In this document: piece after piece, positions 43,024-51,974 of the stretch
Layout of the letters: every line of letters starts with the position of its first letter
Position numbering within the stretch: the first letter of the stretch is position 1
Assembly (NCBI GenBank): GCA_965641885.1
Contig: OZ282574.1
Span: 2,418,001-2,482,000 of the forward strand
DNA: 64,000 bases
Direction of reading: 5' to 3'
Origin: Pseudophaeobacter sp965641885
GTDB lineage: Bacteria; Pseudomonadota; Alphaproteobacteria; Rhodobacterales; Rhodobacteraceae
The notes under the pieces: model-generated
What the model was told of the DNA's origin: nothing
What the model saw: only the letters and a program-made list of their open reading frames with translations
Databases searched by the model: none
Program-made: the position numbers and the translations under genes

Positions 43024-43203
43024 TCAGCGCATTTTCTGGATTTTCAGCTTGTCCTGTTTCGCGCGGGCTTTGGTCGATTCCTCAGAACGGGTCAGAGCCT
43101 TTGCAACAGCCTTTAGGCTCATCCCCTTATTCACCAGCAGGTGCAGTTTTTGAATTTCCTCAGTCGTCCAAACCTGACGATGGCGTTCGTAACGTTCTGT
43201 CAT
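43024..43203 (-). CDS. Small SANT/Myb-like HTH protein
   Basis: Basic protein of 59 residues, MTERYERHRQVWTTEEIQKL at the start, then LHLLVNKGMSLKAVAKALTR and SEESTKARAKQDKL. The W-x(n)-L-x(n) spacing with a helix-turn-helix (MSLKAVAKALTRSEESTKARA) is like SANT/Myb-type DNA-binding domains or a GcrA-like N-terminus. It probably binds DNA. It stands alone between the methyltransferase gene and the HEPN-like gene, on the minus strand. The ATG at 43203 has no strong ribosome-binding site that I can see. Confidence 0.65.
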   Translation of the reverse strand: MTERYERHRQVWTTEEIQKLHLLVNKGMSLKAVAKALTRSEESTKARAKQDKLKIQKMR

Positions 43204-43411
43204 TGATTTCGTCTGCCCTTTGCTTGCCTATCTTTGCCTAGCCTCTCTCATACAGCACGGCTGTGCAGATGGCACCACTGCCCTGGCGAATAACGAGACC
43301 ACACGCAAGAGTCGCAGGGCGAGTTGTCAGTCGAACAGCCGCGCCGGGGACAGCCTGCCAAGAATGTAGCTGCCAACCCGGCTCTCAACATCCCCCTTCA
43401 AGAGACACATC

Positions 43412-43933
43412 CTACGAAGGTTTTTTGTTTTCCAGGAAGTGATAGGCCTCAAGAAGAGTTGCACTCAAGCCGTCAAAAAATCCCGGCACAGTGACATCAA
43501 CAAGACCTGCGGCTCTGTCCGCCTCATCAGTGATGATGTCCTCAGAGGGTTTTACCACAAATGGAAGCTCTGATGTCTTGAGCAACTCACGATAGCTGGC
43601 GCCTTTGCCATGCTTCAACACGTTGACTGCGAGGTAATAGTGATGGACCCGCTCGGCGAGGTCAGTCTTTTGGGCCTCCAAAAGCCGCGCCTTCAGTTTT
43701 CGCGAAAAAGGGCCGCGCTTAAAATGATGCTGCATCCGCGATTCAAACACCGAGAAGGTATCAACCGCTAGTGTTTCAAGAGAAACAGTCGCTGCGCGCA
43801 GCTCTTCCGTCAGGGCCTTGGACGCATCCTGCTCCTCCATGAGATGCAAAATCTCTGCTATGCGCGCTTCTGACGTCTTTGCAGTTGCTTGCGCCGTCGC
43901 AACTCGTTCAAGCAGGCTTTGTGAAGGTCCCAT
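43412..43933 (-). CDS. HEPN-like helical protein of unknown function
   Basis: All-helical protein of 173 residues, no sure family. The central part, LAVDTFSVFESRMQHHFKRGPF to RVHHYYLAVNVLKHGKGASY, has the look of a HEPN domain, in which a long helix ends with an R-x(4-6)-H RNase motif near N-x-x-x-H-G. Here VNVLKHGKG keeps N and H, but the Arg before N is Val, so RNase activity may be lost. An Arg earlier (RVHHYY) is another candidate. Start ATG 43933 follows AAGGAGACTGAACC. The next gene on this strand upstream is a NYN-LOTUS protein, with 121 bp between them. Confidence 0.6.
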   Translation of the reverse strand: MGPSQSLLERVATAQATAKTSEARIAEILHLMEEQDASKALTEELRAATVSLETLAVDTFSVFESRMQHHFKRGPFSRKLKARLLEAQKTDLAERVHHYYLAVNVLKHGKGASYRELLKTSELPFVVKPSEDIITDEADRAAGLVDVTVPGFFDGLSATLLEAYHFLENKKPS

Positions 43934-44054
43934 GGTTCAGTCTCCTTAAGGTCCCCCCTCCTTTAAGCTATGCGGCGAGGAATGACAGGGAGGGAATGGC
44001 GCAATTCAGATCAGCTCGGTCGCTGGCCTGTCTGTTTACTGGGAGGGCCGAGAA

Positions 44055-44789
44055 CTAGTCAATCCGCCGCACCAGAATTTGGTTACCTTCACCCTGTTTG
44101 GTTTCAAAAATTTTCAGCGAGGCGATCAGGTCACTCAGTTTGCGTTTGCCATAGCTGCGGGTGTCAAAATCGGGAGCCGCAGCAGTAATATACTGGCCAA
44201 TTTGCCCCAACGTGAACCATTCGTCGTCCGAATTGATCGCATCCATTGCCCGTTTCACCAGCTTGGTTGGATCTTCCAAATGGTCCTGAGCTCCGACCGT
44301 TTGCTCTTCTATTTGCGGCTTTGGTTTCGGTTTTGCTTTTACCGGCTCCAAGATCAGGTTCTCGACATAGATGAACCGCTTGCAGGCTTTTACAAAAGCG
44401 GCCGGCGTTTTGCGCATGCCCATGCCAAAAACATCGACCCCCTGTTCCCGTATGCGACTGGCCAAACGGGTGAAATCACTGTCGGATGAAATCAACACAA
44501 AGCCGTCGAAGCGACCGGAATGCAAAATATCCATAGCATCAATCACCAGGGCAATATCCGAGGCATTCTTGCCAGTGGTATTGGCGAATTGCTGGTGTGG
44601 GACGATGGCGAGGGCCGCCAGCTTTTCCTTGGTCCAGCCCTGCGCGCCTGTCCCGGAGAAATCCCCGTAGATACGGCGAATGCTCGCCTCCCCCAGAGAC
44701 GCGATTTCTTCGAACATGACCTCAGCGTGTTTGGCGGAGATGTTGTCTGCGTCGATCAGGACAGCAAGAAGGGGCGGTTTGGGTGACAT
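44055..44789 (-). CDS. NYN domain protein with LOTUS/OST-HTH domain
   Basis: Protein of 244 residues. The NYN (LabA/DUF88, PIN-like) nuclease domain covers residues 5-150: LLAVLIDADNISAKHAEVMF holds the first Asp, ASDIALVIDAMDILHSGRFDGFVLISSDSDFTRLASRIRE the other acids. A basic-proline linker (KAKPKPKPQ) follows. The C-terminal LOTUS-like domain (about 175-244) has LVKRAMDAINSDDEWFTLGQIGQYI and YGKRKLSDLIASL. Such proteins are thought to act on RNA; LOTUS domains bind RNA structures. The acid set for metal binding is intact. The ATG at 44789 fits the conserved start. The order with the HEPN-like gene behind could be by chance. Confidence 0.88.
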   Translation of the reverse strand: MSPKPPLLAVLIDADNISAKHAEVMFEEIASLGEASIRRIYGDFSGTGAQGWTKEKLAALAIVPHQQFANTTGKNASDIALVIDAMDILHSGRFDGFVLISSDSDFTRLASRIREQGVDVFGMGMRKTPAAFVKACKRFIYVENLILEPVKAKPKPKPQIEEQTVGAQDHLEDPTKLVKRAMDAINSDDEWFTLGQIGQYITAAAPDFDTRSYGKRKLSDLIASLKIFETKQGEGNQILVRRID

Positions 44790-44977
44790 GACCACAGCAC
44801 TAAACTTTCTTTTGGCAGAGATTTCGCCGGTCGCTAAACCGGAGCGCGCGCGACATAACGAGCGCATGCTGCTGTTATGTTTATGTGAAAAACGCGCGGT
44901 GCCGCAAGAGGTTGATCCCAAACGCCGGGCGCGTCGCCATTTCTTGTTGATTTGGAACGCATTGGCATCATAGCAAC

Positions 44978-45013
44978 AGGTGCCACGGGAGGTGCCACAG
45001 GAAGTGCCGCAGG
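44978..45013. repeat. 12-bp tandem repeat, three copies
   Basis: AGGTGCCACGGG (44978-44989), AGGTGCCACAGG (44990-45001) and AAGTGCCGCAGG (45002-45013). It lies in the 389-bp spacer between the NYN-LOTUS gene and the divergent ZntB-like gene. The rest of the spacer holds nothing recognised. Confidence 0.85.
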
Positions 45014-45178
45014 GCAAATGATGGCTGGATGCAACGCCGTCGACACCCGCGATTGCGACCGCCGCTTCACATCCACCAAAAGCGCGCTGGTGCGGTGCGT
45101 TTCTTGTGCTGCCTATCTGAAAAATGCTGTAAGTATCAGGCACTGCTCCCTGTTGATCCTGCCCGCAAAGGACATAAA

Positions 45179-46150
45179 ATGCCGGACGATGGCCCCAATC
45201 CAATCTGCGCCTTTGTTGTCTCCAGTGACGGCATCCCTCAGCCGATCACACTCCCGGCTGACCTACAAAGCCTCGTGAGGCCTGACAGATACATTTGGCT
45301 GCACTTTGATGTGGGCGAGCCTGAATTTGAGGCCTGGTTGACGCGCCAAGTGCCGATGACCGTTGTCAAAGCGCTGATCGAGCCCGAAACACGCCCAAGA
45401 TGCGACCCCTTTGAGGATGGATTGATCCTAAACCTACGCGGGGTGAATATGAACCCCGGCGCAGAGGCTGACGATATGGTATCTGTTCGCCTATGGGTCA
45501 CCGAAGGGCTGATCATCAGCGCCCGCGTTCGCAAAATATGGGCCGTCGACGCGATCAGGCAAAAAATGCTGACGGGCAAAGGCCCCAGCACTGTCACTTC
45601 CTTTATGGCTGAACTTGCCCACGGGCTGACCAAACGGATCTCAAAAGTCACCCTCGCCCTGGTCGAGGAGACGGACACCTTTGAAGAACACGCTCTGTCG
45701 CCCAGCAAGGCCCTAGCGTCCGAACTGGCTGGTCTGAGACAAAGCGTCATCAAATTGCGACGTTTCGTGCGGCCTCAAACCGAAGCGATTGCAGAACTTG
45801 CGGCTGGGCAGGTTTGGCCACTGGAGCCACTGTCTGCCAGTCTCTTGCTAGACACTGCCAACCAGACCGTTCGCGTAATGGAAGAGCTAGAAGCGACAGC
45901 GGATCGTCTGCAGGCGGTGCAGGATCACCTTGATATGCTGCACATGTCTGCACTGGGTCGCAACAGCTATGTGCTGTCCATCGTCGCCGCGATCTTCCTG
46001 CCCCTTGGCTTTTTGACCGGTTTGTTCGGGATCAATGTCGGCGGCATGCCCGGCGTCGAGGCAGACTACGGGTTTTGGGCGGTTTCAGTTGGCTCGGTTC
46101 TGATTGGGGTCATATTGTTCATCGTCTTCAGGCAGCTGAAATGGCTGTGA
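45179..46150 (+). CDS. zntB: ZntB/CorA-family divalent metal transporter
   Basis: Inner-membrane channel-type transporter of 323 residues. A long N-terminal cytoplasmic region forms the funnel, with a stalk helix (ATADRLQAVQDHLDMLHMSALGRN in parts). Two TM helices follow at the end, the first closing with GLFGINVGGMPG. That is the ZntB version of the CorA GMN signature (GxN kept). The tail is short and basic (FRQLKWL). ZntB moves zinc by proton-coupled uptake or export depending on the study; magnesium cannot be excluded. The ATG at 45179 follows AAAGGACATAAA. Single gene, no metal regulator beside it. Confidence 0.88.
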   Translation: MPDDGPNPICAFVVSSDGIPQPITLPADLQSLVRPDRYIWLHFDVGEPEFEAWLTRQVPMTVVKALIEPETRPRCDPFEDGLILNLRGVNMNPGAEADDMVSVRLWVTEGLIISARVRKIWAVDAIRQKMLTGKGPSTVTSFMAELAHGLTKRISKVTLALVEETDTFEEHALSPSKALASELAGLRQSVIKLRRFVRPQTEAIAELAAGQVWPLEPLSASLLLDTANQTVRVMEELEATADRLQAVQDHLDMLHMSALGRNSYVLSIVAAIFLPLGFLTGLFGINVGGMPGVEADYGFWAVSVGSVLIGVILFIVFRQLKWL

Positions 46151-46416
46151 CCTGCTGCCTGCCGTTTGCAATAAGTATTTGTTGCCCAGTTTGAAAACTG
46201 GGCGTCGTCGTCTAAATTCTCTGTATATCAACAGATCTTTCCTGAATTTTCCTGCAGAGTTGCCCCTAAAGCTCCACGCCGACCTTCGGCTTCAGCCCTG
46301 GAACAGAGCGCCTGAAACCCTGTGCAAACGACCCGTAGAACAGCTGTTGTAAAGGGCTTTGCGAAGCCTCCGAGGGAAAGGTATCCTTCGCAAAACACCA
46401 CCAAAAGGGCCCGGAA

Positions 46417-47112
46417 ATGCTGATCAGAGTTGGCGATGAGCGCACCGCAAGTATTGACCTTGTTCTGGCAGGTTTACTGTCCTCAATTGCAGGGGCGCTA
46501 AACGCCGTAGGGTTCCTGATTGCCGGTTCCTTTACTGCAAACATGACCGGCAACATTTCTGCCTTTGCGGACCACCTGGAACATGGCGCGTTTCTCGTGG
46601 CGCTCTCCTTTGCAGGATTGGTTGTCGCCTTCATTTTTGGCGCGGCCATTGCTGCTCTTGTCATACAGATCGGCGAACGAAAACAGGTGCGGTCTGTCTA
46701 CGCGCTGGCAATCGCGGGTGAGGCGATCATCCTTTTGCTGTTGGGCGCGGCCCTCGCCTTCTCATCTGCTCCCGCCCAGGAGACATATTTGGTCATAGTC
46801 CTGAGTTTTGTCATGGGGCTTCAGAATGCTGTCACCACAATGATCTCTCAGGCGCGGGTGAGGACGACTCATGTGTCGGGCATGGCGACCGACATTGGGA
46901 TAGAGCTGGCGGCACTACTCGCGGACCATGATGTGCGCCAGGCGGCACTTCCGAAACTCAGGCTTCATAGCCTGACCCTCACCTGTTTTGCCATTGGAGG
47001 TATCTGCGGCGCACTGTTGCACGGGCTTGTCGGGTATTGGTTGTTTGTGATTGCCGCAGCCCTGCTTCTTCTCATCAGCCTGCCCGAAGCACGTCGCGCG
47101 CACCGCCTCTGA
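46417..47112 (+). CDS. DUF1275 (YoaK-like) membrane protein
   Basis: Membrane protein of 231 residues with about six hydrophobic helices. DUF1275 marks are AGLLSSIAGALNAVGFLIAG, SFTANMTGNISAFA (the conserved MTGN) and SFVMGLQNAVTTM with RTTHVSGMATDIG. Function of the family is unknown; some are near regulators of stress. The ATG at 46417 has AAAAGGGCCCGGAA upstream. It stands alone and converges with rpsU. Confidence 0.88.
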   Translation: MLIRVGDERTASIDLVLAGLLSSIAGALNAVGFLIAGSFTANMTGNISAFADHLEHGAFLVALSFAGLVVAFIFGAAIAALVIQIGERKQVRSVYALAIAGEAIILLLLGAALAFSSAPAQETYLVIVLSFVMGLQNAVTTMISQARVRTTHVSGMATDIGIELAALLADHDVRQAALPKLRLHSLTLTCFAIGGICGALLHGLVGYWLFVIAAALLLLISLPEARRAHRL

Positions 47113-47230
47113 GCAAGCTGGGGCGCAAATCTTCCGTCGCGCCTTGCAGGGGAAATTCAGAAAACCTGCAGAGGGCCACAGGCACATTCAACAAGATCGC
47201 CATCAACATGATCGCCTTAACACGATTCAA

Positions 47231-47271
47231 AAATGCAAAAAACCCCCGCTGCCAAAGAGCCGAGGGGGTTT
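47231..47271 (-). terminator. Rho-independent terminator of rpsU
   Basis: AAACCCCC (47240-47247) pairs with GGGGGTTT (47264-47271), with an inner GC/GC pair. On the minus strand a TTTTTT run follows. It lies 50 bp past the rpsU stop. Confidence 0.88.
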
Positions 47272-47320
47272 AAAAACGCATCGATGCAACCGGAATAACC
47301 TACATCCGGGAAGGCTTACA

Positions 47321-47521
47321 TCACCCTTCGCGTTCGAGCTTTTTACGCGCCAGTTTGCGAGCACGACGGATCGCTTCAGCTTTGTTACGCGCTTTCTTCT
47401 CGGATGGTTTCTCGAAATGTTGCTTGAGCTTCATTTCACGAAACACGCCTTCGCGCTGTAGTTTTTTCTTCAAAGCCCGAAGGGCTTGATCGACATTGTT
47501 GTCGCGAACACTAACCTGCAT
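47321..47521 (-). CDS. rpsU: 30S ribosomal protein S21
   Basis: Ribosomal protein of 66 residues, small-subunit platform. MQVSVRDNNVDQALRALKKK and EGVFREMKLKQHFEKPSEKK are the standard S21 pattern, followed by the Arg/Lys/Ala-rich helix (ARNKAEAIRRARKLARKK). It is a single gene with its own terminator, not in the rpsU-dnaG-rpoD arrangement. Confidence 0.97.
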   Translation of the reverse strand: MQVSVRDNNVDQALRALKKKLQREGVFREMKLKQHFEKPSEKKARNKAEAIRRARKLARKKLEREG

Positions 47522-47738
47522 ATGGTTTTCGCCAGCCTTCTAAGAAATAGGTGCAATTATTTGCTTGAACCCGCCCTGTAACAAGATGGTGATGATTTGT
47601 CGAGTCCGCCGCAGCGTGAAAATGACGCAAGCAGCCTTTTTGCAAGGGGCCTGGAAGGGGCCTGAAGGAGGCACAGAACCACGGGATTGGCCGCCTGCAC
47701 CGTGATCCAAGGTGACGCGCAGCCCACAACCCACAGGT

Positions 47739-50348
47739 TCAGTTCACTTTAGATTCCGAAATATGATGTAAAACCAGTGACCTGGCGCGCTGCCAATGCC
47801 CCTCAAGATCCGATAGGGCAGCAACCACGTCTGTCTCAGGCTGGACCTCAATCGCGATCAATGCCGGTCGCAGCACGCTCAAACCCAAAACCGCAGCAGA
47901 GCCCGCAAGACGGTGCGCCTCTTTTCGATGCGCATCCGTCAGCGTCGGGGCTGCCTTCAGATCAGCAACAAAACCATCAACTTCGCTGACAAAGGCCTGC
48001 AAGAAACTGCAGGCGCGCTCGGCGCCGAGGGCTTCGAAAAACTGCTCAATATCCGAGGTCTCCACAGCAACCTGCGCAGAGCCAGATGTCCCGGCGCGGC
48101 GGGCGATCAGCGCCGCGAGTTCGTGGCCGGTGATCGGTTTGGTCGCCACCTCTGCAAAGCCGGCGTTCAGGATCCGCGCGTGGTCCTCGGGTGCTGTGTG
48201 GGCCGTGAGGGCGACAATATCGACCCCTTCGGCCAGCCCCGCCAAACGAATGCGCCGGATGGCTTCGATTCCGTCCACTTCAGGCATGCTGATATCCATC
48301 AGGATGAGGTCAAAGCCCTGCTGCCTGCAGATTTCAACCGCCTCCGCACCGCCCGAGGCCACCCTGACCTGATGCCCTTGCTGCTGCAAGATCTGCTGCA
48401 GGAGTTCGCGGTTGATATCGTTGTCTTCAACGACCAAGAGCCGGACAGAATCCATGAGCGCAGGTTCAGCAGCACAAACCGATGTCGGTGCGGCCTGGGC
48501 CGTCGGCAGGGGCAGGATGAGAGAGAACAGACTGCCCTCCCCCAGTTCGCTTTCACAGGTGATGGTGCCTCCCAGGGCCTCAACGATGCGCCGGGTGATG
48601 GCCAGGCCAAGACCGGTTCCCTCGCTGCCACGGCCAAAACTGGAATCCAGAGTGATAAAATCCTCAAAAATCCGTTTTAGATCCTTGTTATCAATGCCCT
48701 CGCCTGTGTCCGAGACGTGAAATTCGATCTGATCCGCCGTGGAGCTGCGCAGCACATCCACCATAACGGCCCCGTCACGGGTAAACTTGATCGCATTGCC
48801 GATCAGATTGAGCAGCGCTTGTTGCAGCGCGCGGGGGCGGCCTGCAACCAGGTCCGAGCCCTGAATATTGTACTCCAGGGTCAGAACATTGCCACGGCTT
48901 CTCGCATTCGCTTGCTGGCTTTCGACCAGGCCGGTCATCAGGTCACGCAGACTAAACGTCCGCAGGTTTTCCGGCACCATCCCCGCCTCAAGGCTGGACA
49001 ACTGCAAAACATCATTCACATGGTGTAACAGCAAATCTCCAGAGATCTGCATCGCATTCAGATAGCGGCTTTGTTCGGCGTTTGGACCAGTGTTTTGCAG
49101 CAAGTCGATTGCGCCCAATACACCCGTAAGAGGCGTCCGCATTTCATGGCTCATCACAGTGAGCATATTTGCCTTGGCACGCTCTCCCGCCAGAGCGTCA
49201 TCCCGGGCGCGGCGCAGCTCTTCTTCGGCAGCCACCCGTTCAGAAATGTCGCGGATAAAGCCGACAAAAACCAGATCTGCCTGGCTGCTGCTGATTGAAA
49301 TGGAAACCTCAACAGGAAAGACCTCTCCCGACTTGCGCATGGCCTCAAGCTGTATGCGCCCCTGGCCCGCCACCCGCGGGACCGAGGTCTTCAGGAACCG
49401 CCGCATCCCGGCTCTGTGCGCGTCGCGCAGGTGGGGCGGTATGATCAGCTCCTCCATGGTGGCCCCGATTGCCTCGTCTCGCGTGTGGCCAAAAATCGCT
49501 TCGGCAGCACCGTTGAAGGCCAAAATTCGATCCTCCTGATCCACCATAAGAATGGCATCCAATGACGACGAGATCATGGCCTCCATCCGAGATGCTGCCT
49601 TGCTGCGCTCTTTGGCCAGGGCACGCCCAAGGCGGTACATCCACCCCATCAGCAAAGCTGTGATGGCCAGTGCGACAAACAAGGCTAGAACGACCAGGGC
49701 CAGCTGCCACAAAATATTGAACAGCTCCAGTCGTTTACTTTCGGTATCTTCGACCTGGATCACCACGCCCAACAACGCCAGTTCCCGGACATCATCGCCA
49801 TTCACCTGCAGCTCGGCCAGGATTTTGTCGCGGTTGTTCACCAATTGAGCATCATCGACATCGATCAACACGACCAGTGTTTCCAGACGCGACTGCAGCC
49901 GCTTCAGCAAACGTTCCCCCGAGCCGGACGCCCGAAGCCCCGTAAACAGGGGGCCCTCAACAAACGTGTCGATGCGACTGTAGTAGATGTCAAATTGACG
50001 CCGCAGCCGAGGCAGATCCCCGGTCTCGGACGCCGCGTCTACTGCGGACTGCAGCTTCAGGTGATCAACCTCAGCCTGCGACAGCACCCATTGCATATTA
50101 TCCGTGGCCGCCGTCGAAAGCCCCTCAAGCCGGTCAACCACCTCATGGCCAATCTGCACGGATTTCAGCGTGAGCAGTGGCAGCATGATCAGGGCCAGAA
50201 CCAGCATTGGCATTGATAGAAGACGCGGCAAACTTCCGACGCGCAGGCCACCCCGGCGGTCGTCACCTAGCGTTGGGTCGTGCTGTTTCACGGCGACGTC
50301 TTCAACAGCCACTTCCCGGCTATGGGTCTGCGCCGTGTCTCGGATCAT
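47739..50348 (-). CDS. Hybrid sensor histidine kinase (PAS-HisKA-HATPase-REC-Hpt)
   Basis: Membrane kinase of 869 residues. TM1 at about 46-62 and TM2 at about 212-235 frame a helical periplasmic domain of 150 residues. PAS follows at about 255-370 (SSLDAILMVDQEDRILAFNGAAEAIFG). HisKA has H401 in MSHEMRTPLTGVLG; HATPase has NLIGNAIKF, SDTGEGI and GTGLGLAI. REC has D685 in LILMDISMPEVDG, and a C-terminal Hpt has H812 in EAHRLAGSAAVLG. It is therefore a full phosphorelay ready to act on a separate regulator. The gene overlaps by 4 bp a periplasmic molybdopterin-fold protein gene; a NarL-type regulator is divergent. The three likely form one pathway. Confidence 0.93.
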   Translation of the reverse strand: MIRDTAQTHSREVAVEDVAVKQHDPTLGDDRRGGLRVGSLPRLLSMPMLVLALIMLPLLTLKSVQIGHEVVDRLEGLSTAATDNMQWVLSQAEVDHLKLQSAVDAASETGDLPRLRRQFDIYYSRIDTFVEGPLFTGLRASGSGERLLKRLQSRLETLVVLIDVDDAQLVNNRDKILAELQVNGDDVRELALLGVVIQVEDTESKRLELFNILWQLALVVLALFVALAITALLMGWMYRLGRALAKERSKAASRMEAMISSSLDAILMVDQEDRILAFNGAAEAIFGHTRDEAIGATMEELIIPPHLRDAHRAGMRRFLKTSVPRVAGQGRIQLEAMRKSGEVFPVEVSISISSSQADLVFVGFIRDISERVAAEEELRRARDDALAGERAKANMLTVMSHEMRTPLTGVLGAIDLLQNTGPNAEQSRYLNAMQISGDLLLHHVNDVLQLSSLEAGMVPENLRTFSLRDLMTGLVESQQANARSRGNVLTLEYNIQGSDLVAGRPRALQQALLNLIGNAIKFTRDGAVMVDVLRSSTADQIEFHVSDTGEGIDNKDLKRIFEDFITLDSSFGRGSEGTGLGLAITRRIVEALGGTITCESELGEGSLFSLILPLPTAQAAPTSVCAAEPALMDSVRLLVVEDNDINRELLQQILQQQGHQVRVASGGAEAVEICRQQGFDLILMDISMPEVDGIEAIRRIRLAGLAEGVDIVALTAHTAPEDHARILNAGFAEVATKPITGHELAALIARRAGTSGSAQVAVETSDIEQFFEALGAERACSFLQAFVSEVDGFVADLKAAPTLTDAHRKEAHRLAGSAAVLGLSVLRPALIAIEVQPETDVVAALSDLEGHWQRARSLVLHHISESKVN

Positions 50349-50896
50349 TCAGCCGCCGGTTTCAATGTCAGGCTGTCCAATTGCCAGATGCTGCGGGAAT
50401 AGACAGCTTCTGTGCGATAGGCCGGATTGCTGTCATAGGGGTAGACCAGCCACAAAGGCCCCTTGCTGCGCAGCGACATCGTCTTCCCATTGCGCTGATA
50501 GGCAACAATCGGACCGCCCTGGACCGCATCGCTCAGCGGTATTTCCACAGAGTATTCGTTGACGGCCCGCGCGTCTAGCGTCCCTGCGGAAACAGAGAGC
50601 CCCGCAACCAGTGTCGCCAGCGAAACACCGGTAAACCGTTGTGGCCCCGTGGTCCAAATCGTGGCGGTTTCAAAGCTCTCGGCGCCAAGGGCCTCTAAAT
50701 CTTGCAGGGTCAGGTGGGTTTCTTCCCCATTGAGATCCAAAGTGAGCAGGATCTCGCCTTGCGCCTCAACCGGTTGCGATGTGCCTGCAGCCGTCGACGC
50801 CGAGTCAGCCTGCGCGCCGCTGCCTGCTATGGCAGCACCAAACGCTATCAATGCACCAGCGACGGCCAGGGTCATTTTGTTCTTCAGAGGGGTCAT
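50345..50896 (-). CDS. Periplasmic oxidoreductase molybdopterin-fold protein
   Basis: Exported protein of 183 residues. A signal peptide (KMTLAVAGALIAFGAAIAGSGAQA) leads a domain resembling the Moco-binding part of sulfite-oxidase-like proteins: LTLQDLEALGAESFET, then WTTGPQRFTGVSLATLVAGL, VNEYSVEIPLSD and IVAYQRNGKTMSLRSKGPLWLVYPYDS. The cysteine that holds molybdenum is not present in the mature part, and the domain is short. So it probably binds a ligand rather than a cofactor and informs the overlapping hybrid kinase. This function is inferred from its place in the operon, as the first gene. Confidence 0.8.
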   Translation of the reverse strand: MTPLKNKMTLAVAGALIAFGAAIAGSGAQADSASTAAGTSQPVEAQGEILLTLDLNGEETHLTLQDLEALGAESFETATIWTTGPQRFTGVSLATLVAGLSVSAGTLDARAVNEYSVEIPLSDAVQGGPIVAYQRNGKTMSLRSKGPLWLVYPYDSNPAYRTEAVYSRSIWQLDSLTLKPAAE

Positions 50897-51275
50897 TTCT
50901 GTTTCTCTCCTGATGCGAGGCAGATCTCACCGACCTATGGATTCGCTTAGAACCTCGGAACATGCCACATCTGTGCTGCTCGCTCACCAGCGCCTGCGGA
51001 TAGTCTCCTATCCTTCCGTATAGGACAGCTTCGCCTTTTCCCCAATCTACCCAAGTTCTGCCTAAGGTCAGGTTACGCACCAAAGCCCCTGGGTGCAAAA
51101 ACTCCCTCCCCTGATGCCTTTGCCATATGGATCAGCCCGTGAATTTGGTGCGCATTTGGCACAGCTCGTGTTTGTCCCTGCGGCCCACACCGCCGGGTGG
51201 GAAAAATCTTGATGGATTTGAAATACTTCTGATTGTAAGCTCTGGGCGGTTCTACTCAAATAAGTCCAGGTGTTC
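50897..51275. other. Divergent promoter region of the signalling locus
   Basis: About 380 bp without a supported gene between the molybdopterin-fold gene and the response-regulator gene. It must hold both promoters. No clear repeat, RNA gene or hexamer pair was identified. Confidence 0.5.
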
Positions 51276-51890
51276 ATGCGTATTTTGTTAGCTGACGATC
51301 ACGATATGGTTCGCGAAACCATCTCTGCCTACCTTGAAAGCAAAGGCGGAGCGGTTGTGTCTTTGGCGACCGATCTTGCAGGCGCATTGGACAAGATCCG
51401 CGACGAAGGCCCGTTTGGCCTTGTTTTGCTGGACTACCAGATGCCCGGCATGAACGGGCTTGAGGGGCTGAGCAAAGCTATAGAGGCGAATAATGGCAAG
51501 GGCGTCGCCATTCTGTCCGGCAACGCACCTTCTGAGACCGCGCGCGAGGCTCTCAAGCTGGGGGCCATCGGGTTCATTCCAAAAACCATGGGCGCACAGT
51601 CGCTGCTGAATGCCGTGCGTTTCATGTCTGCCGGAGAAGTCTATGTGCCGGTCGAGCTGATGCGGGAACAAGTCGCCCCTCCGGCGCATCCTCTGGCTCA
51701 GAAACTCAGCCCGCGCGAAGGACAGGTGCTGGCCGGGCTGTGCAAAGGACACTCAAATAAGGAAATCGCCAGAGAACTTGACCTTCAGGAAGTCACAATC
51801 AAGCTGCACGTGCGCACGCTATGTCGCAAGCTCGAGGCCAAGAACCGGACCCAAGCGGCCTTGATTGCAAAAGAAGCCGGGCTGTACTGA
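51276..51890 (+). CDS. NarL/FixJ-family response regulator
   Basis: Regulator of 204 residues. The receiver domain has the acidic pair in LLADDHDMV, the phosphoacceptor D53 in LVLLDYQMPGMNG, and K in GFIPKTMGAQSL. The LuxR-type HTH is LSPREGQVLAGLCKGHSNKEIARELDLQEVTIKLHVR in parts (residues about 140-180). The ATG at 51276 is favoured since AGG lies five bases before it; a GTG at 51270 would add two residues. It is divergent from the hybrid kinase operon and is the obvious acceptor of its Hpt phosphate. Confidence 0.92.
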   Translation: MRILLADDHDMVRETISAYLESKGGAVVSLATDLAGALDKIRDEGPFGLVLLDYQMPGMNGLEGLSKAIEANNGKGVAILSGNAPSETAREALKLGAIGFIPKTMGAQSLLNAVRFMSAGEVYVPVELMREQVAPPAHPLAQKLSPREGQVLAGLCKGHSNKEIARELDLQEVTIKLHVRTLCRKLEAKNRTQAALIAKEAGLY

Positions 51891-51974
51891 GCACAGGCAA
51901 CCGCAGCTTTTGAGCAGGCTCGCGCGGTGGCAGCTATGGACGGTCCACATCCTAGGCGAACACTGAACCGGTCC

